This document shows positions 1 through 7,708 of a stretch of 64,000 nucleotides of DNA, piece after piece. Below the pieces are notes generated by a model. The model was not told the origin of the DNA, made no database searches, and was given only the letters and a program-made list of their open reading frames with translations. The stretch comes from Oscillatoriophycideae cyanobacterium NC_groundwater_1537_Pr4_S-0.65um_50_18 (GTDB lineage: Bacteria; Cyanobacteriota; Cyanobacteriia; Elainellales; Elainellaceae). The stretch lies in the NCBI GenBank assembly GCA_016208305.1, contig JACQYI010000059.1:52244-116243 (forward strand), in the 5' to 3' direction. Made by a program: the position numbers and the translations under genes. Each line of letters begins with the position of its first letter. Position 1 is the stretch's first letter.

Positions 1-214
1 GACGCGCGTCATCTTGGATGAGAATGACGATGTGATTCTGAACGTGGGCGAACTAACGACACACCAAGCGATCGAGAGTGCGCGACAGGCAGGCGTGCTG
101 GATGTGTTGCTCAGCTCTATCTACACTCAGTCTCCTCAGTTCTCCAAGGCAGAAATGCAGGCTCCTGAGGCAGGGAGTGCCGCTCTACCCCCTGCTAGCG
201 CAATGCGCAAATAA
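1..214 (+). CDS. PRC-barrel domain protein, C-terminal end (partial)
   Basis: The reading frame is open from the window edge and ends at TAA 212-214, so only the C-terminal ~70 residues are present. The stretch VILNVGELTTHQAIESAR followed by AGVLDVLLSSIY resembles the second half of cyanobacterial PRC-barrel proteins, small beta-barrel domains first described in photosystem reaction-centre subunit H. The last ~25 residues are a Pro/Ala-rich tail. An in-frame TTG at 14 is not taken as the start because conserved-looking sequence continues upstream. A strong hairpin follows the stop. The specific role is unknown. Confidence 0.6.
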   Translation, partial: TRVILDENDDVILNVGELTTHQAIESARQAGVLDVLLSSIYTQSPQFSKAEMQAPEAGSAALPPASAMRK

Positions 215-237
215 AGGCGCAAGATTAGCATCGCTAT

Positions 238-274
238 AAAAAGTCTGTGGGCGCGAAGCGCCCACAGACTTTTT
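238..274. terminator. Strong bidirectional intrinsic terminator
   Basis: A perfect 17-bp inverted repeat (238-254 and 258-274) with a 3-base loop has a GC-rich core (GTGGGCGC) flanked by A5 and T5, so it reads as a terminator on both strands. It sits between the end of the PRC-barrel gene (+) and the 3' end of the TMEM14-like gene (-), as expected between convergent genes. Confidence 0.85.
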
Positions 275-356
275 ATCATGACAGCTATTAGTAAATGGTT
301 ATTAATGCAAGGCTGTCAACAGCAGGCTATCAATGGTGAATGAAATACAGCGAAGG

Positions 357-671
357 TTAGGCTATTAACTGACTCAGCATCACGCCTAGTGCCGGAACAC
401 CCAAAATTAGCATCAAACCAGCCGGCATAAACTTACGGGTTTTGAGAAATCGCATTACAAATGCGGCCATGAGCACGATCGTAATCCCTGTCGCCAGAGG
501 CAAACCCCAAGGCTGTCCTTGCATCTGCCCGATCGCACTGATCAGCAGCACAATGCCACAGCCACAGCCCGCCAAGAGCGAAACCTTACTTTTTGCCTGA
601 GCGTAGCCCATAATGCCGCCGATAATAGCAAGAATGCCATAGGCGATCGCCGCAATTACACCTGGATTCAT
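357..671 (-). CDS. TMEM14 / UPF0136 family small membrane protein
   Basis: About 104 residues with three to four hydrophobic segments. The N-terminal MNPGVIAAIAYGILAIIGG followed by MGYAQAKSKVSLLAG matches the TMEM14 (UPF0136) family, whose plant members are the FAX fatty-acid exporters of the plastid envelope. The cyanobacterial role is not settled. The start at 671 is preferred over longer options because an AGGAG motif lies 8 bases upstream; a second ATG at 677 is only 2 bases from that motif. A far-upstream start at 746 adds residues unlike the family. Confidence 0.75.
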   Translation of the reverse strand: MNPGVIAAIAYGILAIIGGIMGYAQAKSKVSLLAGCGCGIVLLISAIGQMQGQPWGLPLATGITIVLMAAFVMRFLKTRKFMPAGLMLILGVPALGVMLSQLIA

Positions 672-1046
672 CGTCATCTCTCCTAGCTGAAATATGTGTG
701 AGAACGTGAGAACTTTTGTATTTTTGAAAATGAGTCTTTCAAACAATCAGTAGCTTCAGGTCAATTCACTTTGGGTTCAACGGCTCAACGATATTGAATC
801 CAAGTAAGGAAGTTTGCCGCCGCTCCAGAGGGGTAGCGACAAAACCCTTTAGAGAATGTTTGAAATAGTCCAACTATGGGTAACGAAACGTTTTAGATCC
901 CCCTAAATCTCCCTTAAAAAGGGGGACTTTGAATTCATTTCCCCCCTTTTTAAGGGGGGCAGGGGGGATCAACAGGTGCCTCAAATCACAGCCGACCACT
1001 TTTCAAACATCCTTTTAGACTTATATATCGATTTCAATTGAGTGAC
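672..1046. other. Intergenic region holding a MITE-like element
   Basis: No gene is recognised. The right-hand part (851-1016) is a repeat element with terminal inverted repeats, listed separately. The rest (672-850) holds the leader of the TMEM14-like gene and nothing else I can identify. Confidence 0.6.
851..1016. mobile_element. MITE-like element, copy A (about 166 bp)
   Basis: The ends form imperfect terminal inverted repeats around ATGTTTGAAA (851-868 and the complement at about 998-1016). The interior carries a C-rich/G-rich palindrome (about 897-969). A second copy in opposite orientation at 35484-35856 shares both ends and the interior. There is no coding capacity, so it would be a non-autonomous element moved by a transposase encoded elsewhere. 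The transposase family cannot be assigned from the ends. Confidence 0.6.
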
Positions 1047-1412
1047 TTAAACCTGGGGGTCAAACCGAGTCCGAAAACTACCGTATTTCAACCAATACTG
1101 TTTCAAATTATGGCAAGGTGTGTGCAAACTCGCTTTGGCTTGATACAAAACGACTTGACGATGATCCCCCATCCAAATTTTGCTAGTAGGCTCAACGGTA
1201 ATCACCGAGCCGCCTAGCGCCGTGACACAATCGCCAAAGCGATCGACTGCGCTATAGTCTACAGTCTCAAAAACAAAAAAATTACCTGAGCAGATTAAAT
1301 GCCGACTCCGAATCCAGCACTGCATTTTTTTCTGTGCTTCTGGGGGCAGCATCTTGGCTTCAATAGATTCCAGTTGGGATATGGAAATGTCACAGGATAG
1401 CTGGGACTTCAT
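1047..1412 (-). CDS. cpeR: CpeR, activator of phycoerythrin gene expression
   Basis: The C-terminal 101 residues, from MLPPEAQKKM through WIRSRHLICSG, HRQVVLYQAKASLHTP and YWLKYGSF, match CpeR, known in Fremyella diplosiphon as the activator needed for cpeBA transcription and encoded as the last gene of cpeCDESTR. That is its position here. Two starts are possible. ATG 1412 has a GAGAGAG motif 8 bases upstream and overlaps the end of cpeT by 23 bp, which suggests translational coupling. ATG 1352 gives about 101 aa, which I recall as the length of the described protein, but has a weak ribosome site. Confidence 0.85.
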   Translation of the reverse strand: MKSQLSCDISISQLESIEAKMLPPEAQKKMQCWIRSRHLICSGNFFVFETVDYSAVDRFGDCVTALGGSVITVEPTSKIWMGDHRQVVLYQAKASLHTPCHNLKQYWLKYGSFRTRFDPQV

Positions 1413-2007
1413 GGGCGAAACTCTCTCGCTTTTCAAACCGTAAAGGGCCAAAAGTCGATCCCCAAACCTGCTGATGTGTATTGATATCTAAGCCTTTGTC
1501 TAGGCTGACCCAAGTCGTCTCTGTGACTTCAACGGCACTGTCTAGATAGGTCTGACAGCCATTCTTCTCAATCAAACAAAGATTTCCAGGTTCTACACTG
1601 CCGCGAAACAGGTTGCCCTCTCGTTTAAAAACCATAGAGCAGTGATAGCGGCGATCGATGCAGTCTGGGGTAATGGTTTTTAGAATGTTGAGATCACGAG
1701 CCGATCCGGCGTAGTAAATCGCATTTTTTAAGCTGTAGTTTTCGATATAAATGTGATCGCCTTGGTCAACGAGCCGATGCACGCCTTGCCGATAGGGTCG
1801 CCACAAATCATAGTCGTAGACCTGCTCTGAGTAGAGTCCGATACCTGAGAAAAACTCAAACGGCAGGGGACGAAAAAAAACGTGAATATGGGCGTAATCT
1901 CTGGAGTTTTCCTGCGCCTGTTTGGCATTGCTAAAATCTCCTGCCATCCAGCGCGCCAGCGTCACCAAATCATTTGAGGTATCAGCAATAGGTGGTAAAG
2001 AGGTCAT
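1390..2007 (-). CDS. cpeT: CpeT/CpcT-type phycobiliprotein lyase
   Basis: 205 residues. The segment LVTLARWMAGDFSNAKQA, then HVFFRPLPFEFFSGIGLYSE and YDYDLWRPYRQGVHRLV, is the signature of the T-type bilin lyase family. The family folds as a small beta barrel and attaches bilins to phycobiliprotein beta subunits; CpeT itself has been linked to phycoerythrin chromophore attachment or chaperoning. It lies 32 bp downstream of cpeS and overlaps the likely start of cpeR. Gene order rather than sequence detail supports CpeT over its paralogue CpcT. Confidence 0.88.
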   Translation of the reverse strand: MTSLPPIADTSNDLVTLARWMAGDFSNAKQAQENSRDYAHIHVFFRPLPFEFFSGIGLYSEQVYDYDLWRPYRQGVHRLVDQGDHIYIENYSLKNAIYYAGSARDLNILKTITPDCIDRRYHCSMVFKREGNLFRGSVEPGNLCLIEKNGCQTYLDSAVEVTETTWVSLDKGLDINTHQQVWGSTFGPLRFEKRESFAHEVPAIL

Positions 2008-2039
2008 ACCCTTTCATGCAATGGAAAGTAATACAGCAT

Positions 2040-2573
2040 CTACGTCTCAACTTCTTGACGGATTTCCGAAGAAAACGAAGCCGTCACCACTCCCGTACCT
2101 GCACTGGTTTTGATAAGAGACACCCGGCAACGGACATTAGGATTGACAAACCAGATCTTCTCTTCGGCAGCCGCGCGATCGTATGCGGTTGTCAGCACAA
2201 ACGTGCCGTCTTCTGTGAGGTAGTAGTCCCCAACAGCGGCGATCGTTTCTGCATAACCCTGATCTCGCAGCAGCTTGCCGCGTTTGGCGTGATGGGGGTC
2301 AGGGACAGGCACTAACACACAGTCTCCCTTCACAACCTCACTGTCTTCCCAATCCGACTGACCTTCCCAACTCATGCGAAATGGCGAAACGGCAGTTTTA
2401 ACATCCACTTCGTAAGCTTTACAGAGTTCAATCACAGCGGGATCATCCAAGGAGAGAGAGACAATGTCAATCTCAGACTGCACAGCTTCAAAATGACCGA
2501 ACGCCAAGTGATGGGCGCTGCGCTGCGATCGCCAACGCCCGATCGAATTTTCAACAAACTCCGTAATATCCAT
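2040..2573 (-). CDS. cpeS: CpeS-type phycobiliprotein lyase
   Basis: 177 residues. The start MDITEFVENSIGRWRSQRSA followed by HHLAFGHFEAVQSEIDIVSL is typical of S-type lyases, lipocalin-like barrels that ligate phycoerythrobilin to a conserved cysteine of phycobiliproteins. The C-terminal half contains the usual alternating beta-strand pattern (TYDRAAAEEKIWFVNPNVR-like). It follows cpeE after 227 bp, a gap that contains a palindromic repeat, and precedes cpeT closely, as in cpeCDESTR operons. Confidence 0.88.
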   Translation of the reverse strand: MDITEFVENSIGRWRSQRSAHHLAFGHFEAVQSEIDIVSLSLDDPAVIELCKAYEVDVKTAVSPFRMSWEGQSDWEDSEVVKGDCVLVPVPDPHHAKRGKLLRDQGYAETIAAVGDYYLTEDGTFVLTTAYDRAAAEEKIWFVNPNVRCRVSLIKTSAGTGVVTASFSSEIRQEVET

Positions 2574-2675
2574 TCCCGTTCGACTTTCAGTTCAGTTCAT
2601 CTTGCCGCTATTTTGGCGAGGCGGGCGCAGCACACCCTGCCCAGCACACCTGCCAAAATAGCAGTTCCAGACTTT

Positions 2676-2766
2676 TGTAGGTTGGGTTGAGGCACGAAAC
2701 CCAACATAGGCAGAAACCCAGCATCGCCTCAGGCGTTGGGTTTCGCTTTGCGAAACCCAACCTACA
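2676..2766. repeat. Nested palindromic repeat (GTAGGTTGGGTT family)
   Basis: The outer arms TGTAGGTTGGGTT (2676-2688) and its exact complement (2754-2766) enclose inner arms around CGAAACCCAAC and GTTGGGTTTCG. A related element occurs at 59506-59612. This type of dispersed palindrome is common in cyanobacteria. This copy lies inside the cpe operon between cpeE and cpeS, so it would be transcribed as a long hairpin. Confidence 0.75.
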
Positions 2767-2800
2767 CAGGTTATTTAATCCACGATCCTAAACACTTTGA

Positions 2801-3556
2801 CTAAGCGACTTCCGTGATGCTCAAAATTTTACCGCCTGTCTTTTGAATGCTGCGGATCTTTTGAGAAAGCTGGCTGTAGCTCACCTCAAAAGTGGCAGCA
2901 CTTTGGGTAACACGGGCAAAGTTTGCTTTAGAGACTGCAATCCGGAAACGCTTGCCTGTGTTGCTGTAAGCTCCAGAACCGTTGCTAGGAGACACAATCT
3001 TAGTGGGCAAGTTGCCGCCCAAATCGCTAATCAGCCTAGCCGCTTTACCTGCATCATGGGCAGCAAATCCGCGACTCAGCGCAAAGGTGCGGTTAAACCC
3101 AACATTCTTGATACCCGCCTGGGTTTGATTGCCGCGCGTATAAGGCACCACATTGTTGCCAAAGCTGGTCGTGTACTCATCACTACCAATGTAGGAATCA
3201 ATCTCAGCTTCGTACCCTTGCGTGTTGTAAGTGTACACATGCTCGGCAATTTCAGCCTGATCCTGTGGAGCACGACCCAAGAGATGCTTAAAATTCAGCT
3301 CAATAAAGCGATAGGGAGAAGATGTTTCAAAAAAGAGAGAACGGTAGAGATCAGACTGAGCCACAGCTCGGACAAACCCTACAACATCAATGTCACCATT
3401 CCGCAACTGCGACTCTGCACTGATGAGCCGCTGATTGTCTAACACATGAGCATTGCCCAAAACTTGCCGATAGACCGCTCGAATCACGGTCTGCAAATCA
3501 TCTTCAGTTGCGTTGGGACGTAACTCAACAGCTTCTGTTTCCACCCAAAGTGCCAT
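2801..3556 (-). CDS. cpeE: CpeE, phycoerythrin-associated rod linker
   Basis: 251 residues. The N-terminal linker domain (about 15-145) contains [39 protein letters not shown] and [14 protein letters not shown], the Pfam PBS_linker signature. A smaller C-terminal domain (about 195-251) ends in [11 protein letters not shown] like CpcD-type caps. The start [20 protein letters not shown] agrees with CpeE. Rod linkers sit in the central cavity of phycoerythrin hexamers and order them along the phycobilisome rod. It is the third linker of the operon, behind a hairpin that may reduce its expression. Confidence 0.9.
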   Translation of the reverse strand: MALWVETEAVELRPNATEDDLQTVIRAVYRQVLGNAHVLDNQRLISAESQLRNGDIDVVGFVRAVAQSDLYRSLFFETSSPYRFIELNFKHLLGRAPQDQAEIAEHVYTYNTQGYEAEIDSYIGSDEYTTSFGNNVVPYTRGNQTQAGIKNVGFNRTFALSRGFAAHDAGKAARLISDLGGNLPTKIVSPSNGSGAYSNTGKRFRIAVSKANFARVTQSAATFEVSYSQLSQKIRSIQKTGGKILSITEVA

Positions 3557-3626
3557 ATCAGTAATTCCTTAAATCTAGAGAATCTAAAGGGGAGTGAAAA
3601 AGGTAAAAAATTGAAAATGAATAAAT

Positions 3627-3649
3627 TGGGGCGGGTGATGCCCGCCCCA
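3627..3649 (-). terminator. GC-rich hairpin between cpeD and cpeE (partial terminator or processing site)
   Basis: Perfect 9-bp arms TGGGGCGGG (3627-3635) and complement (3641-3649) have a 5-base loop. Downstream on the transcribed (minus) strand the sequence is T-rich but interrupted, so this looks like a weak terminator or an mRNA-stabilising hairpin. It lies immediately after the cpeD stop and could set a lower amount of cpeE than of cpeC and cpeD. Confidence 0.55.
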
Positions 3650-3656
3650 GTTGCCG

Positions 3657-4406
3657 TTAGGCAATTTCGGTGATGCTGATGATCTTGCCCGAAGTGCGGT
3701 TAATTCGCTGAATTTGAGGCGTCATTTTGCTGGCTGAGACAATGTACTCAGTCGCGCTGACCCGGCGAGGGCTATCAAACTTTGACCCTGCCACCAAAAT
3801 TTTGAACCGTTTTTCGGTGCCAGAACCAATCACCGTAGCTGTAGAGGGCTTGATTTCAGTGGCGCTGTTGGTAGCAACGGCATAGACCAACTGAGAAGCC
3901 TGCACAGCACTGTCGATTTGAGCTGGGCCACGATCGATCGCAAAAATGCGGTTGTAGCCAACTTGCTTAGCATTCGCTTCGCTGCTCTTGCCGCGAGAGT
4001 AGGGAACGACGTTTTCGCCAAAGGCGGCCTGATACTCATCGCTATCGATATAGGAATCGATTTCAGCTTCGTAGCCTTCGGCCACACAGCGGACGATGTG
4101 CTCAGAAACCTCTCTTTGATCCTGGGGGGCACGACCTAGCAAATGTAGAAAGTTGAGTTCTACAAAGCGGTAGGGGGCGCAAGACTCAAAGTAGCGGCTG
4201 CGGTAAAAGTCGGACTTGGCGACCGACCGGACAAATTCACGGACGCTGATGGAGCGATCGCACAACTGCGATTCTGCCGTCACCAAACGCTCGCTATCCA
4301 TCACATGGGGGTTGCCCAAAACCTGCTTGTAAACATTCCGAATGACCGTTTGAACTTCGTCTAAGCCACTGCCAGCCCAGAGTTCAATAATCGAGGAGGA
4401 TGCCAT
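3657..4406 (-). CDS. cpeD: CpeD, phycoerythrin-associated rod linker
   Basis: 249 residues. The start MASSSIIELW, then VIRNVYKQVLGNPHVMDSER and [20 protein letters not shown], is nearly the textbook CpeD sequence. The linker domain (about 15-145) is followed by a CpcD-like C-terminal domain ending TSGKIISITEIA. An AGGAG motif 10 bases before ATG 4406 supports the start. It joins successive phycoerythrin hexamers in the rod. It is separated from cpeC by 44 bp, so it is co-transcribed. Confidence 0.92.
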   Translation of the reverse strand: MASSSIIELWAGSGLDEVQTVIRNVYKQVLGNPHVMDSERLVTAESQLCDRSISVREFVRSVAKSDFYRSRYFESCAPYRFVELNFLHLLGRAPQDQREVSEHIVRCVAEGYEAEIDSYIDSDEYQAAFGENVVPYSRGKSSEANAKQVGYNRIFAIDRGPAQIDSAVQASQLVYAVATNSATEIKPSTATVIGSGTEKRFKILVAGSKFDSPRRVSATEYIVSASKMTPQIQRINRTSGKIISITEIA

Positions 4407-4450
4407 TGAAATCTATCTCCTAAAGTTTTTAAGTTTTGACCTGGGTGGCG

Positions 4451-5311
4451 CTACACCACCGTAATGCTGGCAATCACGCCACCTTGCTGGTGAATCCGCT
4501 GATATTCCTGGGACAGTTTTTCGTAAGGCACCAGAAAAACCTGGTTGGCACGACGGAACTTGGAAATGTTGTTGAAGGTTTTTGCCCGGTAGCCCGTAAC
4601 TTCAATCCGGTAGACCTTACCTTCAGCGCCAGCGCCCACACCCAGACGGGTACGAGGATCGATAGGGGGTGGAGAGAATGCCGCCCCATCGCTGGCAGGA
4701 GAAACCACTGCTTTGGGGGTTTGCTGAATTACAAGAGCGTTGAGCTTAGGAGTCTTGCCCGACAAATCGCCCTTGAGGCTGCTGCTAGAAGCGCCCCGCA
4801 CCAGTTGGAAGGTGTGGGTAAACTGCACCATGCTCTGGCAAGCTTCGGTCTTGTAGCCCCGAATGTAGGGAACGAAGTTTTCGCCAAAGGTGGTTTGATA
4901 CTCATCGCTATCGATATAGGAATCGATTTCAGCCTCAAATCCTTCAGTATCAAGGATTGTGCTGTGCATCCGCATCTCTTCTAAATCCAGCGGCGGACGA
5001 CCCAGCAAATGCCGGAAGTTAAGTTCGATCGCCCGATAGCGCGCACAGCTTGTGAAAAAGCGAGAACGGTAAAGCTCAGACTTGGCCACTGCCCGGACAA
5101 ACTCACGGACGCTATAGGCACCCCGCTTAAACTGAGATTCTGGAACAACGAGACGTTCGCTTTCCATGACGTAGGCATTGCCTAGCACCTGGCGATAGAC
5201 AGCCAAAATGATGATTTCTGCTTCTTCTTGCGAGCGACCGGGCACCCATTCAACGGGAGGGGTTTCATCAAACAGGCTGACCCCTAAGCGCGAAGCTGGT
5301 CCAAAAGCCAT
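4451..5311 (-). CDS. cpeC: CpeC, phycoerythrin-associated rod linker
   Basis: 286 residues. The start MAFGPASRLGVSLFDETPP is diagnostic for the CpcC/CpeC/PecC linkers, and the ASSSSLKGDLSGKTPKLNAL region plus gene order favour CpeC. The PBS_linker domain spans about 20-165. A variable Pro/Ala hinge (about 195-225) leads to a CpcD-like domain (about 228-286, GKVYRIEVTGYR). AGGAG lies 10 bases before ATG 5311. It is the first gene of the operon, behind a ~200-nt leader and a consensus promoter. It is expected to link the first phycoerythrin hexamer to the rod. Confidence 0.92.
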   Translation of the reverse strand: MAFGPASRLGVSLFDETPPVEWVPGRSQEEAEIIILAVYRQVLGNAYVMESERLVVPESQFKRGAYSVREFVRAVAKSELYRSRFFTSCARYRAIELNFRHLLGRPPLDLEEMRMHSTILDTEGFEAEIDSYIDSDEYQTTFGENFVPYIRGYKTEACQSMVQFTHTFQLVRGASSSSLKGDLSGKTPKLNALVIQQTPKAVVSPASDGAAFSPPPIDPRTRLGVGAGAEGKVYRIEVTGYRAKTFNNISKFRRANQVFLVPYEKLSQEYQRIHQQGGVIASITVV

Positions 5312-5412
5312 TACACAGCATCTCCTGGTTAACGAGAGAGGTTAAGATTGTTTCAAAACGTAAAGAAATCTAAGGTTGCCCACTCAGATGAATCAGGCTA
5401 GTGGGTTGACTG

Positions 5413-5441
5413 GCTTGAAGCAGAACGGTCAGTTCTCAAGC
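5413..5441 (-). promoter_or_regulatory. Stem-loop in the cpeC 5' leader
   Basis: A 10-bp stem (arms at 5413-5426 and 5432-5441, with a 4-base bulge in one arm and a 5-base loop) lies within the predicted leader of cpeC. Attenuation by a leader hairpin has been described for cpeC in Fremyella (the Cgi system). This hairpin lacks a following U-run, so a similar role is only a possibility. Confidence 0.3.
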
Positions 5442-5514
5442 AAATCATCCTAATTTCCGAATGTTCAAGCTTTTTAGACAGGTTAGTTTTATACGCTTTG
5501 TTATGATTGATTTT

Positions 5515-5542
5515 CTTATAAGGGCGTAACACTGAATGTCAA
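5515..5542 (-). promoter_or_regulatory. Sigma70-type promoter of the cpeCDESTR operon
   Basis: On the minus strand a perfect -35 hexamer TTGACA (5537-5542) is followed after 16 bp by TATAAG (5515-5520). Predicted transcription starts near 5508, giving a leader of about 197 nt before cpeC. The -35 box is embedded in a palindrome TCAAGATT-cata-AATCTTGA (5539-5558), a possible operator. Confidence 0.65.
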
Positions 5543-5574
5543 GATTCATAAATCTTGATGGAATATACAATATT

Positions 5575-5592
5575 TTGCACGCGCTTTGCACA
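5575..5592. promoter_or_regulatory. L-Box-like direct repeat upstream of the cpe promoter
   Basis: TTGCACG-CGCT-TTGCACA (5575-5592, plus strand) is a direct repeat with an 11-bp period. It differs at one base from the L Box, which I recall as TTGCACA-N4-TTGCACA, bound by the response regulator RcaC in Fremyella chromatic acclimation. It lies about 67-84 bp upstream of the predicted start of cpeC transcription. Confidence 0.6.
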
Positions 5593-5636
5593 AAAGGTTC
5601 CGGAGTAAAATTGTGCAGATGGGCACTGGAACAGGA

Positions 5637-6314
5637 CTAGCGTTCTTTGGGCATCGCAGATTCCAAGGCAGCCGCAACGACGTAGTGATTGGGATCTTGC
5701 TGGAGCTTTGTCAAAATTAACTGTGCCTGCGGGTCAGAGGTTCGGGTCAGAGCTGTAGCGGCTCTCCAGCGATCGCGCCAAAACTCTGCCTGCGCCAGTG
5801 CCGTCAGTAGGGTCAGTGCCTCAGCATGAAAAGGGCGATCGAGCAGATTCCCTAGCGCCAAAATGCCCGTTTCTTTGACCGTCTGGGTTTCATCCTGTAA
5901 CGCCTCGCGGATGACGGCCAGCAGCACCTCATCTTGATCGCTCTCCATCAAAATTGAGAGAATCGTTTGCCGAGTGAGCCAGTGGCGATGGCGCTGAAAC
6001 AACTGCTGGAGGAGTGGAACAGATTTCTCGCCAAACTCAAACAGCGAATTGGCAATTTCTGCCAGCACGTTATCGTCGGTTTCTCGTGCCAGCAGGTCTT
6101 TGAGCACCTGGAACGAAGTGTCTGTGCGATGGTTGCCTAAGCCCATGACCGCTAGGCGACGGCAGAGAAAATCTGGCTCAGCCGCCAGCCGCTGAAGGAT
6201 CGGGATGGCCAACTCAGAGGGGGCTTGTGCCAATTCATCCAGAGCGGCTTTGCGCTGATCGAGGGCAGGCGATCGCAGAGAAGATTCAAGCTGAGTCAGG
6301 CGATCGGCATCCAT
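5637..6314 (-). CDS. HEAT-repeat protein (possible bilin-lyase or NblB relative)
   Basis: 225 residues made almost entirely of helical HEAT-type repeats (ALDELAQAPSELAIPILQRL, RRLAVMGLGNHRTDTSF, ETGILALGNLLDR and others). HEAT-like proteins of this size include the E/F-type bilin lyases (CpcE/F, CpeY/Z) and NblB. Its position directly upstream of, and co-directional with, the cpe operon makes a phycobiliprotein role attractive, but no residue seen here proves it. The cpe promoter lies downstream of its stop, so the operon does not depend on it. Function uncertain. Confidence 0.65.
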   Translation of the reverse strand: MDADRLTQLESSLRSPALDQRKAALDELAQAPSELAIPILQRLAAEPDFLCRRLAVMGLGNHRTDTSFQVLKDLLARETDDNVLAEIANSLFEFGEKSVPLLQQLFQRHRHWLTRQTILSILMESDQDEVLLAVIREALQDETQTVKETGILALGNLLDRPFHAEALTLLTALAQAEFWRDRWRAATALTRTSDPQAQLILTKLQQDPNHYVVAAALESAMPKER

Positions 6315-6433
6315 AATTTTCCTTGCCTAATTTTCTTTGCCTAATGTTCCTTGCCTATGGGTTTTGGACGAGACTCGCTCAATCCAAGGGATTATGGAAT
6401 GTCCCTCCACAGTCCCTCTCGTAAATATTCGGA

Positions 6434-7138
6434 CTACTCGGTTGCTCCAGCACGCCTCAGCAGTTCAGTTGCCTGGGCAGATCGAAAGGACTGACGAGCC
6501 TCGCTCAGAGCCGTTGCTCCCCAGCGATTTTGAGGCCGGAAATCTGCGCCATGCGCCAATAAAAGAGTCATGGTTTCTAGATCGCCCTTGGCAGAAGCCA
6601 TCATTAACGGTGTCCAGCCACCCAGATTAGCGGTATTCACTTCGCCCCCCAGATCAATTAAGGCTTTAACGCTGTAGGTATGGCCGCGATCGGCAGCGAG
6701 ATACAGCGCCGTGTCGCCAATTTTGTTAACGGCATTGACCTCAGCCCCTAGCGCTACCAAACGCTGCACTAGATCAGTCTGGCCATGCCGCGCCATCGCC
6801 ATTAAGACGGTTTCTTGGTAGGAATTGCGATCGTCGATACTGCTGCCGCGATCGAGCAAGAGCTGCACAATATCGCGGCGATCGCCCTCGGCAGCAAACA
6901 TCAGTGCCGTGTAGTGGGCTGAATTCTTAGCATTCACATCAGCACCGCGATCGAGCAAGAGCTGCACAATGTCAACATAGCCTTCGGTGGCCGCCCACAT
7001 GAGGGCTGTGTTGCTGGCTCCTACAGGAGTGACTCCGCCTGTGGTGTTGGCATCGGCACCTTGTGCCAGCAGGCTCTCCACAGCAGCAGTGTCTCCTTTA
7101 ATGATCATGCGGATCAGGTCTTCATTGAGCGAGGGCAT
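6434..7138 (-). CDS. Ankyrin-repeat protein
   Basis: About 234 residues with six to seven ankyrin repeats of 33 residues. Clear units are NTALMWAATEGYVDIVQLLL, YTALMFAAEGDRRDIVQLLL and GWTPLMMASAKGDLETMTLL, each ending in LxxGAD/GGE turns. Ankyrin stacks bind other proteins; the partner is unknown. The start is ambiguous: TTG 7153 or ATG 7138, neither with a clear ribosome site; the ATG is chosen. The upstream gene ends 30 bp before the chosen ATG (15 bp before the TTG), so the two probably form an operon. Confidence 0.8.
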   Translation of the reverse strand: MPSLNEDLIRMIIKGDTAAVESLLAQGADANTTGGVTPVGASNTALMWAATEGYVDIVQLLLDRGADVNAKNSAHYTALMFAAEGDRRDIVQLLLDRGSSIDDRNSYQETVLMAMARHGQTDLVQRLVALGAEVNAVNKIGDTALYLAADRGHTYSVKALIDLGGEVNTANLGGWTPLMMASAKGDLETMTLLLAHGADFRPQNRWGATALSEARQSFRSAQATELLRRAGATE

Positions 7139-7168
7139 AGGCTTAGAAAGCAATTTTTCGTGGATCAG

Positions 7169-7618
7169 TTAAAGAGCGACTTTAAAGATGCTGTCAGCAG
7201 GTTTCTGAGCCACAGTCGCCTCCCAAGCGATCGCTTGCAGAAAAGCCTCACCTGAGCGCGTTTCTACGACATCTACACCCCAATCTCCAGGCTGTAGCGA
7301 ATCAGGAGAGTCGCTGGTGGGCGGTGTTGTTTTGATGCCTCCCAAAACCAGAATTTCGGGAATGGCGCTTCCGGTTCGGCGCTTATTGGCCAGCGCTTGG
7401 GCACAAAGCTCTCCAACCTGCGACGGCGAATATTCGGCAGTAGGAAATAAAATTTCGACAATCCAATGGGGGTTGTTCACCTGCCGACAGGACAAAGCCT
7501 CAGGCAGACTCAAGCGAAACACGTCAACAAATTCTTCCCGACTCAGAGCAGGCACAAGGTCTGGAGGGACATCGAAGTTATGAGAGAGCAGTAGCCGCCC
7601 CTGAAGGTTATTACTCAC
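7169..7618 (-). CDS. Hypothetical protein upstream of the ankyrin gene
   Basis: 149 residues, no family recognised. It looks soluble, with alternating hydrophobic patterns (PHWIVEILFP, IPEILVLGGIKTTPP) and no signal peptide. The proposed start is GTG 7618, which falls within a 14-bp tandem repeat and has no obvious ribosome site, so the true start may differ. Codon use resembles its neighbours, and it is closely followed by the ankyrin gene on the same strand. Confidence 0.55.
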   Translation of the reverse strand: MSNNLQGRLLLSHNFDVPPDLVPALSREEFVDVFRLSLPEALSCRQVNNPHWIVEILFPTAEYSPSQVGELCAQALANKRRTGSAIPEILVLGGIKTTPPTSDSPDSLQPGDWGVDVVETRSGEAFLQAIAWEATVAQKPADSIFKVAL

Positions 7619-7644
7619 AATAGGTCACTCACAATAGGTCACTC
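7613..7644. repeat. 14-bp tandem repeat over a start region
   Basis: ACTCACAATAGGTC is repeated exactly at 7613-7626 and 7627-7640, with a partial third copy. It spans the presumed start codon of the gene at 7169-7618 and may be a slippage-prone site. Confidence 0.6.
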
Positions 7645-7708
7645 AAAAGGGTCTGGGTTGTGATGATCTCATCTTTCTCAACGAGTCTCAACTAGACTAT
7701 CATCCACG

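Noticed and set aside
2843..3442. 199-codon plus-strand ORF
   Set aside because: Complement of cpeE; the minus-strand product is a clear linker protein.
4436..4984. 182-codon plus-strand ORF
   Set aside because: Shadow of cpeC, without family or ribosome site.
5637..6314. Firm assignment of the HEAT protein as CpeY or CpeZ
   Set aside because: Only the fold class and location support it; no lyase-specific residues could be recognised.
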